DNA of 64,000 nt from positions 3,720,001 through 3,784,000 of the forward strand of contig NZ_CP084560.1 of NCBI RefSeq assembly GCF_021789175.1. Reading direction: 5' to 3'. Every line of letters starts with the position of its first letter. The first letter of the stretch is position 1. Source of the DNA: Arthrobacter sp. FW306-2-2C-D06B (GTDB lineage: Bacteria; Actinomycetota; Actinomycetes; Actinomycetales; Micrococcaceae). The translations under genes and the position numbers were made by a program. A model generated the notes under the pieces. That model searched no databases. It saw nothing but the letters and a program-made list of their open reading frames with translations, and was not told where the DNA came from. Below, in pieces: positions 34,038-42,279 of this stretch.

Positions 34038-34358
34038 ATGACCAAATATCTGTTCGAAGCCAACTACGTGGGCGACGGAATCAAGGGGCTGTTGCGCGAG
34101 GGCGGCACCAAGCGCCGCGATGCCGTGGTCGATGCACTCAAATCCGTCGAAGGATCGCTCGAATGTTTCTACTACGCGTTCGGTGAGACCGACGTCGTCG
34201 GAGTCTTTGAAATCCCGGATGCGGCTAGCGCCGCCGCCCTCTCACTCATGATCAATGCGACTGGCGCAGTGCGCCTGCATTTGAAGCCGCTCATGACGGT
34301 TGAGGATCTCGACGAAGCTGCCAAGAAGTCTCCGACATACCGCGCCCCAGGGCAATAG
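34038..34358 (+). CDS. GYD-domain protein
   Basis: A 106-residue protein: MTKYLFEANYVGDGIKGLLR, then GGTKRRDAVVDALKSVEGSL and ECFYYAFGETDVVGVFEIPD. These match the GYD (dimeric alpha-beta barrel-like) family of unknown function, although the eponymous Gly-Tyr-Asp is here Gly-Glu-Thr-Asp. A strong hairpin terminates the gene. No functional context is visible. Confidence 0.75.
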   Translation: MTKYLFEANYVGDGIKGLLREGGTKRRDAVVDALKSVEGSLECFYYAFGETDVVGVFEIPDAASAAALSLMINATGAVRLHLKPLMTVEDLDEAAKKSPTYRAPGQ

Positions 34359-34365
34359 AACTCCT

Positions 34366-34409
34366 CAGGCACGGAACGCTCCCCGCAGATGGCGAGCGTT
34401 CCGTGCCTG
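34366..34409 (+). terminator. Terminator of GYD gene
   Basis: CAGGCACGGAACGCTC (34366-34381) and GAGCGTTCCGTGCCTG (34394-34409) form a perfect 16-bp stem with a 12-nt loop, 7 bp after the GYD stop codon. Confidence 0.75.
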
Positions 34410-34419
34410 CAGTTCATAC

Positions 34420-34592
34420 GTGAGCGAGCGTCCGGCCAAACCCCGATATACGTGAGCGAGCGTCCGGCCAAACCCCGGTATATGTGAGCGAGCGTCCGGC
34501 CAAACCCCGGTATATGTGAGCGAGCGTCCGGCCAAACCCCGATATACGTGAGCGAGCGTCCGGCCAAACCCCGGTATATGTGAGCGAGCGTC
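34420..34592. repeat. Perfect 32-bp tandem array (six units), locus 3
   Basis: GTGAGCGAGCGTCCGGCCAA plus ACCCCG(A/G)TATA(C/T) repeats six times with starts at 34420, 34452, 34484, 34516, 34548 and 34580, an exact 32-bp period. Only the positions in TATAC/TATATG and CGA/CGG vary. The array fills the gap between the convergent GYD gene and paaZ. The spacer is the same in all units, so this is a tandem repeat and not a CRISPR. Confidence 0.95.
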
Positions 34593-34601
34593 GGAAGGGG
34601 G

Positions 34602-36704
34602 TTACTTCTCCACGAGGGTCAGGACGTCGTAGGTGGCGACGATTTCGTCGTTCTGGTTGGTCAGCACGGCGTCCCAGGCTACTTCGCCGTATTCGTCAGT
34701 CTCGCGGGGCGTGATCTTCTTGGCCGTGAGCGTGACGCGGATCGAATCCCCGGCAGCCACCGGGGTGATGAAGCGCAGGTTCTCCAGGCCGTAGTTGGCC
34801 AAGACGGGGCCCGGCGCGGGTTCCACGAACAGCCCGGCGGCCCAGCTGAGCAGCAAGTACCCGTGCGCCACGATTCCCGGGAAGAACGGGTTTGCTTCGG
34901 CCGCTTCCTGGTTGGTGTGTGCGTAGAAGGTGTCGCCGGTGGAGTCGGCGAAGGCGGTGATGTCGTCCAGGGTGACCTGCCGCAGTCCGGACCGCACGGC
35001 GTCGCCGATCCGCAGAGTCGCAAGCGACTTCCGGAACGGGTGCGTTCCTTCCGTCTCCACGGTGAAGTTGCGGTCCGCGCCGGTGTGCCAGACGCCGGTC
35101 ACAGCACTGAGCATGTTCGGCGAGCCCTGGATGGCGGTGCGCTGCATGTGGTGCATGACGGAGCGGATACCACCGAGTTCCTCGCCGCCACCGGCGCGGC
35201 CGGGTCCGCCGTGGACCAGGTGCGGGACAGGCGAACCATGCCCGGTGGACGAACGGGCGTCCTCGCGGTTGAGCATCAGGACTCGGCCGTGGTGCGCCGC
35301 GATTCCGGTCACCAATTCCCGGGCAACAGCAGGATCGTTGGTGCATACGGAGGCCACGAGGGAGCCGCCACCGCGCGCGGCGAGACGGACGGCGTCGTCG
35401 AGGTCCGCATAGCCGATCACGGACGACACCGGACCGAAAGCCTCGAGCGAGTGGACAGCTTCCGAGTCGACGTCGGCCCAGCTCAGGACGACGGGCGACA
35501 TGAACGCGCCGCCCTCCACGACACCCACGGTGCCGTCGAGCGAGGTGACCGACGGCGAATCGAGCGTTCCGTACGCAAGCTCGCCACCGGCGTCGAGCAT
35601 TGACTGCACTGCGGCGCGAACGTCGGCAAGCTGCTCGAGCGATGCGAGGGCGCCCATCGTGACGCCCTCTGCGCGGGGGTCACCGACCACGACGCGCTCG
35701 TCGACGCGCGCGCCGATGGCCGAGACGACGTCGGCCACCAGGGCCTGGGGCACGATGGTGCGGCGGATAGAGGTGCACTTCTGGCCGGCCTTGACGGTCA
35801 TTTCGGTGACGACCGACTTGATGAAGGCGTCGAACTCGGGGGTGCCGGGCACGGCGTCTGGGCCGAGGATCGCGGCGTTGAGCGAGTCGGTTTCGGAGGT
35901 GAAGCGGACGCCGCCCTGGACCACGTTGACGTGGGACTTCAGCGAGTTGGCGGTGGAGGCGGAGCCGGTGAACGCGAGGAGGTCGCGGTAGTCAAGGTGG
36001 TCCAGCAGGGTGCGGGCCGATCCCGAGATGAGCTGCAGCGAACCTTCCGGCAGGATGCCCGACTCGACGATCGCCTTGACCACGACGGCGGCAACGTAGC
36101 CGGTGGGGGTGGCTGGCTTGACGATGGTGGGGACGCCGGCGATGAATGCTGGCGCGAACTTCTCGAGCATGCCCCACACGGGGAAGTTGAAGGCGTTGAT
36201 CTGCGCCGCGACGCCCGGAATGCGGGTGTAGATGTGCTCGCCGGCGAAGGAGCCGTCCTTGGACAGGATTTCCATGGGTCCGTCCACCACAACCTGCGAG
36301 TTCGGCAGTTCGCGGCGGCCCTTGGAACCGAAGGTGAAGAGGACGCCGATGCCGCCGTCGATGTCTACCATCGAGTCGATCTTGGTGGCGCCGGTCTTGA
36401 AGGAGGACGTGTAGAACTCCTCGCGGCGGCCGTTGAGGTACTGGGCCAGTTCCTTGAGTTTGAGGGCGCGCTGGTGGAAGGTGAGCTTGCCGAGCTCTCG
36501 CTGGCCCACCGTGCGGCCGTAGTTCACGACGCCGGCAAGGTCCAGTCCGTCGGTGTTGACCGTTGCGAGGATCTCGCCCGTGCTGGCGTCGCGGACGGGC
36601 ACGCCTACGGAGGCGTCGGCCCTGGGGGTCCACCACTCGCCCTGGACGAAACTGGGCACGGTTTCAACGGTTGTGGCTTCCGGAGCGACTGCGGTACTGG
36701 TCAT
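34602..36704 (-). CDS. paaZ: Bifunctional oxepin-CoA hydrolase / 3-oxo-5,6-dehydrosuberyl-CoA semialdehyde dehydrogenase
   Basis: A 700-residue two-domain enzyme. Residues about 1-530 are aldehyde dehydrogenase-like (AQINAFNFPVWGMLEKFAPA, TIVKPATPTGYVAAVVVKAI, LLAFTGSASTANSLKSH, and the Cys motif VKAGQKCTSIRRTIVPQALV). Residues about 560-700 are a MaoC-like hydratase (DITAFADSTGDTFYAHTNQE, FFPGIVAHGYLLLSWAAGLF, ENLRFITPVAAGDSIRVTLT). It opens the oxepin-CoA ring and oxidises the resulting aldehyde. The ATG at 36704 has AAGGAC upstream. An operator-like dyad lies 53 bp before the start, so PaaR control is likely. Confidence 0.95.
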   Translation of the reverse strand: MTSTAVAPEATTVETVPSFVQGEWWTPRADASVGVPVRDASTGEILATVNTDGLDLAGVVNYGRTVGQRELGKLTFHQRALKLKELAQYLNGRREEFYTSSFKTGATKIDSMVDIDGGIGVLFTFGSKGRRELPNSQVVVDGPMEILSKDGSFAGEHIYTRIPGVAAQINAFNFPVWGMLEKFAPAFIAGVPTIVKPATPTGYVAAVVVKAIVESGILPEGSLQLISGSARTLLDHLDYRDLLAFTGSASTANSLKSHVNVVQGGVRFTSETDSLNAAILGPDAVPGTPEFDAFIKSVVTEMTVKAGQKCTSIRRTIVPQALVADVVSAIGARVDERVVVGDPRAEGVTMGALASLEQLADVRAAVQSMLDAGGELAYGTLDSPSVTSLDGTVGVVEGGAFMSPVVLSWADVDSEAVHSLEAFGPVSSVIGYADLDDAVRLAARGGGSLVASVCTNDPAVARELVTGIAAHHGRVLMLNREDARSSTGHGSPVPHLVHGGPGRAGGGEELGGIRSVMHHMQRTAIQGSPNMLSAVTGVWHTGADRNFTVETEGTHPFRKSLATLRIGDAVRSGLRQVTLDDITAFADSTGDTFYAHTNQEAAEANPFFPGIVAHGYLLLSWAAGLFVEPAPGPVLANYGLENLRFITPVAAGDSIRVTLTAKKITPRETDEYGEVAWDAVLTNQNDEIVATYDVLTLVEK

Positions 36705-36756
36705 CGTCGACGGGTCCTTCCAAGGCACGGGCACGAAATGGATTGAACGGCCGCAA

Positions 36757-36780
36757 ATTACTGACCGGCCGTTCGGTAAT
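36757..36780 (-). promoter_or_regulatory. PaaR-type operator before paaZ
   Basis: A 22-bp dyad, TTACTGACCGG / CCGTTCGGTAA at 36758-36779 (flanked by A and T), with half-sites ACCGAAC and its complement. Same length and centre as the dyads at 30661 and 52971. Confidence 0.65.
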
Positions 36781-36949
36781 ATCCCCAGAATACATGAGAG
36801 CCCCGATCTGCACACTAGATGCCCCCTGGGGTTGCGTCCTTCCTGACCTTCTTTGACGCGTTTTGACGCCCGGAAGTTGCGACTCGCCGTGTCGCAAGCG
36901 CTTTCCGAAATCAAAGAAGGTCACGACGGCGCGTGGCCACCTTCCGCTT

Positions 36950-37675
36950 CTACCGCGCCGGAGCGTGGAGCTTGGCTCGAACAGCGGCGACTTCCGCCTC
37001 GGAGACGCCGTTCGCTCCCAGGAAGGCAACCGTGTCCAAGGAATGCGCGAATTCCAATAGGCTCACGCTGCGTGATGCCAACATCGCTTCAAGGGCGTCT
37101 TCCTCGAGAAAGGGATCATGGGCGTGCGGGGCGCGGTGGTGACGGTGGCGCTCGTTGATTCCACGCATTCCCTGCTGGTAACCCCGCACGATTTCCTCGT
37201 CGCTCGCTCCTGCCAGGTTCTGCAGCATCACGGCGATGATCCCGCTACGGTCGCGCCCGGCCGCGCAGTGCACCACCACCCCGCCGGGTGCCGCGGAAAT
37301 GGCTTTGAAAACCGCGGCGAGCCTGTCAGGGAAGAGCCGCACATAGTCGGCATAGTGGGCAGGGTCCTTCAGGTACGGACCAAAGCGCTCGGTGAACTCT
37401 TTGTCCTCCGGGTCTTCGGTGGGGCAATGGACGATGTCGAATCGTGCGGTCGCCTCCGTTGAAACCTTGGGATCGACCTCCCTTGGCTGCTGCTCGCGAA
37501 GGGTCCGCAGATCGATAACGGTGCGGATGCCGGCGTCGTACATTTGCTGCCAACCAGCTTCGGTGAGCCATTCGCGCCGGCCCATCCGATACACGCCTCC
37601 GGCGATGTGCCAGGCGTTCACCGCGCCGTCCCAATGGACGCCCCGCTGCTTGGCGGCGGTTGAGATCCCATCCAT
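36950..37675 (-). CDS. Tyrosine-protein phosphatase (DSP/PTP fold)
   Basis: A 241-residue protein. The P-loop VVVHCAAGRDRSGIIAVMLQ contains the Cys-x5-Arg signature, and DAGIRTVIDLRTLREQQPRE is the usual upstream strand. FPDRLAAVFKAISAAPGG precedes the active loop. This matches bacterial Y_phosphatase3 (MptpB-like) enzymes that act on phosphotyrosine, phosphoserine or phosphoinositides. A start near 37675 gives a normal length. No kinase is nearby. It is divergent from the LacI operon. Confidence 0.88.
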   Translation of the reverse strand: MDGISTAAKQRGVHWDGAVNAWHIAGGVYRMGRREWLTEAGWQQMYDAGIRTVIDLRTLREQQPREVDPKVSTEATARFDIVHCPTEDPEDKEFTERFGPYLKDPAHYADYVRLFPDRLAAVFKAISAAPGGVVVHCAAGRDRSGIIAVMLQNLAGASDEEIVRGYQQGMRGINERHRHHRAPHAHDPFLEEDALEAMLASRSVSLLEFAHSLDTVAFLGANGVSEAEVAAVRAKLHAPAR

Positions 37676-37689
37676 ACCGGACAGCTAAC

Positions 37690-37790
37690 CACACGACGAG
37701 ATAGGTGAGCGAGGGTTGGGGGAAAGACGGTCATAGGTGAGCGAGGGTTGAAGGAAAAGGCGGTATATGTGAGCGAGGATCGTGAAAGAG
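37690..37790. repeat. Degenerate 32-bp-type repeats, locus 4
   Basis: Three units, TAGGTGAGCGAGGGTTG, TAGGTGAGCGAGGGTTGAAG and TATGTGAGCGAGGATCG, occur at 32-33 bp spacing. This is the only one of the five loci that lies between divergent genes. The core here is GTGAGCGAGGG instead of GTGAGCGAGCG. Confidence 0.7.
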
Positions 37791-37840
37791 ACGGGGATCG
37801 GGGTCTTGTGCGTCTTACGTGAGTTATGTCATACTTTTTC

Positions 37841-37867
37841 TCGATACGCATCGACGATGCGTATCGA
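37841..37867. promoter_or_regulatory. LacI-family operator, 27-bp perfect palindrome
   Basis: TCGATACGCATCG, then A, then CGATGCGTATCGA: 13-bp arms match perfectly around one central base. It lies just downstream of CATACTTT (a -10-like box) and 58 bp before the LacI GTG start. The left part contains TCGATACGCATCGA with a central CpG, as usual for LacI-type sites, and the same 14 bp recur at 39027-39040. Confidence 0.75.
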
Positions 37868-37924
37868 CGACACAGCACCAGACATCAGACCAAGACCACT
37901 GGACCCGGCAAGGAGGCCTGGAAC

Positions 37925-38938
37925 GTGCCCACGAGCAAGGATGTCGCCCAGGCCGCCGGCGTAGCCCAAAGCACCGTTTCGTATGTGCTCAGCGGCAAGC
38001 GGCCCATTTCCGAGAAGACCCGGAAAAAGGTCGAGGCCGCCATTGACCAGTTGACGTACCAGCCCAATGCGGGCGCCAGAGCCTTGGCAAGCCGCAAAAC
38101 CAGGGTCATCGGCTTGGTCATTCCGTTCATCCCGGAACTGGAAATGGGATCGATCATGGAATTCGTCTCGGTGATTGCCAGCACGGCCCGCCAATTCGAC
38201 CACGACATTCTCTTGGTCACCGACGACGAAGGCGCCGCCGGGCTGCGCCGCGTCGTCGGGCAGCAGATCTGCGACGGCCTGATCCTCATGCAGGTTGAGG
38301 ACGAAGACGAGCGCCTCCCTGTGGCGCGCAGCCTGAACGTCCCGGTGGTTTTGATCGGGATCCCTCGCGATCCGTCGGGCCTGGTCTGCATCGACGCCGA
38401 CTTCGAAATGGCGGGTGAGCACTGCGTCCGGGATCTTGTTGCCGCGGGCCACTCCGTGATTTCCGTCATTGACTGGCAGCCCGCGGTGATGAACCGGCAC
38501 GTGAACTACGTCGACCGGTTCTTGCATGGCACGGATGTCGCGGCCAAAGCCCTCGGCGTGACCGTACTCCACCTTCCCGGCGGGACGGACCGTGCCACCA
38601 TCTCCGAATCGGTGGACAAGGCCCTCGCCAGCACCACGGGCAAGCCGGCCTTCATCGCCCCCGACCGCACCATCCAGGACATTCTGCGCCGCGATTTGGG
38701 CACGCGTGGCCTGACATTGGGGTTGGACGTTTCAGTTATCGGAAGCGCCTCCCCTACCCTTGCCGAACTCCAACCCATACCGCTCTCCACCATCGATCTG
38801 CGCCCGGCGGAAGTATCCCGGCGGGCGGTCAAAATCATGTGCCAGCTCCTCGAAACCGACTCCCACGGACCACACGAATCCCTGGAGTTGGTACCCACGG
38901 TCATCACGCACCGATCCAGCACCCTCCGTCCGCAGTAA
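37925..38938 (+). CDS. LacI-family transcriptional regulator of sugar operon
   Basis: A 337-residue regulator. The N-terminal HTH and hinge read PTSKDVAQAAGVAQSTVSYV, LSGKRPISEKTRKKVEAAID and LTYQPNAGARALASRKTRVI. The rest is a periplasmic-binding-protein-like sugar domain ending IPLSTIDLRPAEVSRRAVKI. GTG at 37925 with AGGAGG 7 nt upstream fits the HTH position; upstream in-frame codons would add a non-homologous tail. Palindromes at 37841-37867 and 39027-39040 are likely its binding sites, so it probably represses itself and the importer operon downstream. Confidence 0.9.
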   Translation: MPTSKDVAQAAGVAQSTVSYVLSGKRPISEKTRKKVEAAIDQLTYQPNAGARALASRKTRVIGLVIPFIPELEMGSIMEFVSVIASTARQFDHDILLVTDDEGAAGLRRVVGQQICDGLILMQVEDEDERLPVARSLNVPVVLIGIPRDPSGLVCIDADFEMAGEHCVRDLVAAGHSVISVIDWQPAVMNRHVNYVDRFLHGTDVAAKALGVTVLHLPGGTDRATISESVDKALASTTGKPAFIAPDRTIQDILRRDLGTRGLTLGLDVSVIGSASPTLAELQPIPLSTIDLRPAEVSRRAVKIMCQLLETDSHGPHESLELVPTVITHRSSTLRPQ

Positions 38939-38964
38939 ATCGCCACCCCTGATTCGCCGCGCCC

Positions 38965-39021
38965 GTCCTCTCGTTTCAGCTCCATATCCTTTCGTTTCAG
39001 CTCCATCTCCCTTCGTTTCAG
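38965..39021 (+). repeat. Three 21-bp-phased direct repeats upstream of sugar operon
   Basis: CGTTTCAGCTCCATATCCTTT, CGTTTCAGCTCCATCTCCCTT and CGTTTCAGCATCG follow each other with a 21-bp period, that is, two DNA helical turns, and end at the LacI-type site at 39027. The phasing puts the repeats on one face of the helix. Confidence 0.65.
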
Positions 39022-39026
39022 CATCG

Positions 39027-39040
39027 TCGATACGCATCGA
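39027..39040. promoter_or_regulatory. LacI-type operator before sugar-binding protein gene
   Basis: TCGATACGCATCGA matches the core of the palindrome at 37841-37867 and is itself a near-palindrome with central CpG. The wider TCGTCGAT...ATCGACGA extends symmetry to 20 bp. It lies 66 bp before the start of the binding-protein gene. Confidence 0.65.
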
Positions 39041-39105
39041 CGAATTCGCTTCGCTTCCCATCACCAAACGCACCGCCCCCTTTTCCCACCAACAAAGGAC
39101 AGACA

Positions 39106-40341
39106 ATGAAGTCAGCTATCAGGACACGCCGCCCGCTCGCCCTGGCCGTGGCAGCACTGGTCGGCCTACCACTCGCCATCTCGGGCTGCGGTACCACTGC
39201 CTCCGCTTCCTCCACGGACGCCGTGAAGGAAGTCTCCGTGATGGACTATTACAACAACGAGCCGGACAAGTCCTTCATCGGCGACGCCCTGACCGCCTGC
39301 GGCACCAAGGCCGGCGTGACGATCAAACGCGAAACCGTGCCGGGTAAGTCGTTGATCTCCAAGGTGCTCCAGCAGTCCTCCTCCAAGACGCTGCCGGATG
39401 TGCTCATGCTCGACAATCCGGACCTGCAGCAGATTGCGGCCACTGGAGCGCTGGCGCCCTTGGCCGATTTCAACATCAGCACCGCCGATTTCGCGCCCGG
39501 CGTCCTGAGCGCCGGTACCTACAAGGACAAGGTGTATGGACTCGCCCCCACGGTGAACACGATCGCCCTCTTCTACAACAAGGACATTCTGGCCAAGGCC
39601 GGCATCACCCCGCCCACCACCTGGGACGAGCTGAAGGCTGCGGCCACCAAGCTCACCTCGGGCGAGCAGTATGGCCTGGCTTTCAACGCCAACCCCACCT
39701 ATGAGGGCACATGGCAGTTCCTGCCTGTCATGTGGTCCAACGGTGGTGACGAGAAGAACATCAACACCCCCGCGACCGCCCAGGCCCTCCAGCTCTGGAC
39801 CGACCTCGTCAAGGACGGATCCGTGTCGTCGTCGGCGCTGAACTGGACGCAAGCAGACGTCAAGGACCAGTTCATGGCAGGCAAGGCGGCCATGATGGTC
39901 AACGGCCCCTGGCAGATTCCGGCGCTCGACAAGAACACCACTCTGCAGTACGGCGTCGTCAAGATTCCGGTCCGTGACTCCAGTCAGACAGCCGTTGCCC
40001 CGCTTGGCGGCGAAGTGTGGACCGTCCCGCAAACAGGCAATAAGGCCCGCCAGGCCAAAGCCGCGGAAGTGGTGGCCTGCATGAACAGCGACGAAAACCA
40101 GCTGGCGATGGCCAAGGTCCGCAACACGATCCCTTCCAAGACCACGTTGGCCGCGAAATTCGCCACTGACAACCCCAAGCTCGCCACCTTCACCGATCTC
40201 ATCAAGACCGCCCGGGCCCGCACCGGCGAGCTCGGAGAAGGATGGCCGGCGCAGGCGACCAAGATCTACACCGCCATCCAGACCGCGCTGACAGGCAAGG
40301 CTTCCCCGGCCGAGGCCCTCAAGCAAGCCCAAGGCCAGTAA
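39106..40341 (+). CDS. Carbohydrate ABC substrate-binding lipoprotein
   Basis: A 411-residue family 1 binding protein. The signal is PLALAVAALVGLPLAISGCG (lipobox ISGC). The body has LYNKDILAKAGITPPTTWDE-type segment (FYNKDILAKAGITPPTTWDE), MMVNGPWQIPALDKN and LGGEVWTVPQTGN, typical of maltose/trehalose/cellobiose-type SBPs. It is the first gene of a six-gene LacI-regulated operon. The ThuA-like gene later in the operon makes a disaccharide such as trehalose or a related sugar a plausible substrate. Confidence 0.9.
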   Translation: MKSAIRTRRPLALAVAALVGLPLAISGCGTTASASSTDAVKEVSVMDYYNNEPDKSFIGDALTACGTKAGVTIKRETVPGKSLISKVLQQSSSKTLPDVLMLDNPDLQQIAATGALAPLADFNISTADFAPGVLSAGTYKDKVYGLAPTVNTIALFYNKDILAKAGITPPTTWDELKAAATKLTSGEQYGLAFNANPTYEGTWQFLPVMWSNGGDEKNINTPATAQALQLWTDLVKDGSVSSSALNWTQADVKDQFMAGKAAMMVNGPWQIPALDKNTTLQYGVVKIPVRDSSQTAVAPLGGEVWTVPQTGNKARQAKAAEVVACMNSDENQLAMAKVRNTIPSKTTLAAKFATDNPKLATFTDLIKTARARTGELGEGWPAQATKIYTAIQTALTGKASPAEALKQAQGQ

Positions 40342-40351
40342 GCGGCTGGAC

Positions 40352-41356
40352 ATGTCCCTCACAACTGATTTGTCGCAGGCAAAGTCGCGGGCCAGCCAGC
40401 GCACCAAAGCGCGCGCAAAGTCCGGGTCGGAGAACACGCCGAGCGGGGAGGCAAGGCCCAGCAGGCGCAACCGCAAACGCCGCGAGCGCCTCTTCCAATG
40501 GCTGTTCCTGGTTCCTGCCGTGACCTACATGGCGCTGTTCTTCGGCTACCCCGTGGTCAAGAACATCGTGATGAGCTTCCAGGACTACACAACAGCGACG
40601 TTCTTCACGGGCGAGGCCCCCTGGGTGGGGTTGGCGAACTACGCGAAGGTGCTGTCGTCGTCGTTGTTTTCAACGTCTTTGGTGAACACCGCCCTGTTCA
40701 CCTTGGGATCCATACTCGGCCAGTTCGTGATCGGTCTTGCGCTGGCAATCTTCTTCCAACGCAAGTTCCCGCTCAACGGAATCCTGCGCTCGCTGCTCCT
40801 GCTCCCCTGGTTGCTGCCGCTCATCGTGTCCAGTGCCGTGTGGAGATGGATCCTGGACAAGGACAGCGGAGCGTTGAACCGCTTCCTCGGCGAATTGCAC
40901 ATCGTGAATACGGGCGTTCCGTGGCTCACCAGTACCTCGCTCGCGCTGATCGCCGTGGTGGGAGTGAACATCTGGATCGGCATCCCGTTCAATCTGACCA
41001 TCCTCTATGGCGGCCTCCAGGAAATCCCGGATGAGCTCTATGAAGCCGGTTCCCTGGACGGCGCCACCGGTTGGAAGGCGTTCCGGCACATCACCTGGCC
41101 GATGCTTCGTCCGGTAGTGAGCGTGGTTCTGGTGCTCGGGGTCGTCTACACCCTGAAGGTGCTGGACATCATCCTGGGCCTGACCAACGGTGGCCCGGCG
41201 AATTCGACCCAGACCATCGCCACCCAGTCCTACGACCTGTCCTTCCACGAGTTCAAATTCGGCGAGGGCGCCGCCCTAGGCAACGTCCTGGTGGTCATTT
41301 CCCTGGTCTTCGCGGTCCTGTACCTGCGTGCGAGCCGGCGGTCCGTCGATGAGTGA
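40352..41356 (+). CDS. Carbohydrate ABC permease (MalF-type)
   Basis: A 334-residue permease with six helices. The basic N-terminus (KSRASQRTKARAKSGSENTP) is followed by LFQWLFLVPAVTYMALFFGY; the EAA loop is LYEAGSLDGATGWKAFRHIT then WPMLRPVVSVVLVLGVVYTL. TPFNLT-like segment IPFNLTILYGGLQEIPDELY is typical of MalF partners. It lies 10 bp after the binding protein and overlaps or abuts the MalG-type permease. Confidence 0.92.
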   Translation: MSLTTDLSQAKSRASQRTKARAKSGSENTPSGEARPSRRNRKRRERLFQWLFLVPAVTYMALFFGYPVVKNIVMSFQDYTTATFFTGEAPWVGLANYAKVLSSSLFSTSLVNTALFTLGSILGQFVIGLALAIFFQRKFPLNGILRSLLLLPWLLPLIVSSAVWRWILDKDSGALNRFLGELHIVNTGVPWLTSTSLALIAVVGVNIWIGIPFNLTILYGGLQEIPDELYEAGSLDGATGWKAFRHITWPMLRPVVSVVLVLGVVYTLKVLDIILGLTNGGPANSTQTIATQSYDLSFHEFKFGEGAALGNVLVVISLVFAVLYLRASRRSVDE

Positions 41357-41363
41357 GGAAACC

Positions 41364-42179
41364 ATGACTGCACCCGGACGCAAACAATGGGGCTACACGG
41401 TCCTGGCCATCTTCTTCCTGGCGATCATGCTGTTCCCCGTGTACTGGATGATCAACGCTTCGTTGCAGCCCAACGGCACCACGTTGGAAACATCGTGGCT
41501 GCCGCTTAAGCCGGACTTCACGGGCTATGCCACGGCCATCAGCGAACAGGGAGGGAACCTGGTCACCAGCCTGGTGATCTCACTGGGCAGCGTAGTACTA
41601 AGCCTGGCCATCGCGGCGCCGGCGGCCTACGCCTTGGCCTATTTCAAGGTCAAGGGCGCCGGCGTGGTCCTCTTCGCGATCCTGATCAGCCAGATGATCC
41701 CGGGGATCGTGGTGGCCAACGCGCTGTACACGGCGTACAACGATCTCGGCCTGCTCAATTCCATCCCGGGCCTGATCCTGGCAGATTCCGCCCATGGCAT
41801 CCCGTTCGCGATCCTCATCATCAGGGCCTTCATGAACGGCATGCCGGCGTCGGTCATCGAGGCGGCCCGGGTGGACGGCGCAGGGCATTTGAGGGCGTTT
41901 TGGTCCATCGTGGTGCCGCTGAGCAGGAACTCGCTCATCACCGCGGGGCTCTTCACCTTCCTGTTCACCTGGAGCGACTTCCTGTTCGCACTGACCCTGA
42001 CCACCACAGAGACGGTGCGGCCCGTGACCCTGGGAATTTTCCAGTACATCGGCGCCTACGTGAACGACTGGAGCTCCGTCATGGCGACGGCGGTGCTCGC
42101 CTCCATTCCTGCCATCATCCTGCTGGTCGCGGCGCAGAAGTACATCGCAGCCGGTACGACCGGCGGCGCCGTCAAATAG
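41364..42179 (+). CDS. Carbohydrate ABC permease (MalG-type)
   Basis: A 271-residue permease: YTVLAIFFLAIMLFPVYWMI then NASLQPNGTTLETSWLPLKP, and the EAA loop SVIEAARVDGAGHLRAFWSI followed by VVPLSRNSLITAGLFTFLFT. The ATG at 41364 has GAGG 5 nt upstream; ATG at 41349, overlapping the previous stop, would add MSEET. No ATPase gene follows, so a shared MsiK-type ATPase elsewhere probably energises the pair. Confidence 0.9.
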   Translation: MTAPGRKQWGYTVLAIFFLAIMLFPVYWMINASLQPNGTTLETSWLPLKPDFTGYATAISEQGGNLVTSLVISLGSVVLSLAIAAPAAYALAYFKVKGAGVVLFAILISQMIPGIVVANALYTAYNDLGLLNSIPGLILADSAHGIPFAILIIRAFMNGMPASVIEAARVDGAGHLRAFWSIVVPLSRNSLITAGLFTFLFTWSDFLFALTLTTTETVRPVTLGIFQYIGAYVNDWSSVMATAVLASIPAIILLVAAQKYIAAGTTGGAVK

Positions 42180-42279
42180 ACCGCCCTCGACGCCGGCACG
42201 GTACCGCCGGTGCCCAGCGCGCCGCCGGCGGCACCGCACCGCCGTCGGGCACTGAACCACAAACTTCAAGGAGAAAATC

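Noticed and set aside
34420..34592. CRISPR-like appearance of the 32-bp array
   Set aside because: Spacers are the same in every unit and the period is one repeat length. No cas genes are near. It is a tandem repeat.
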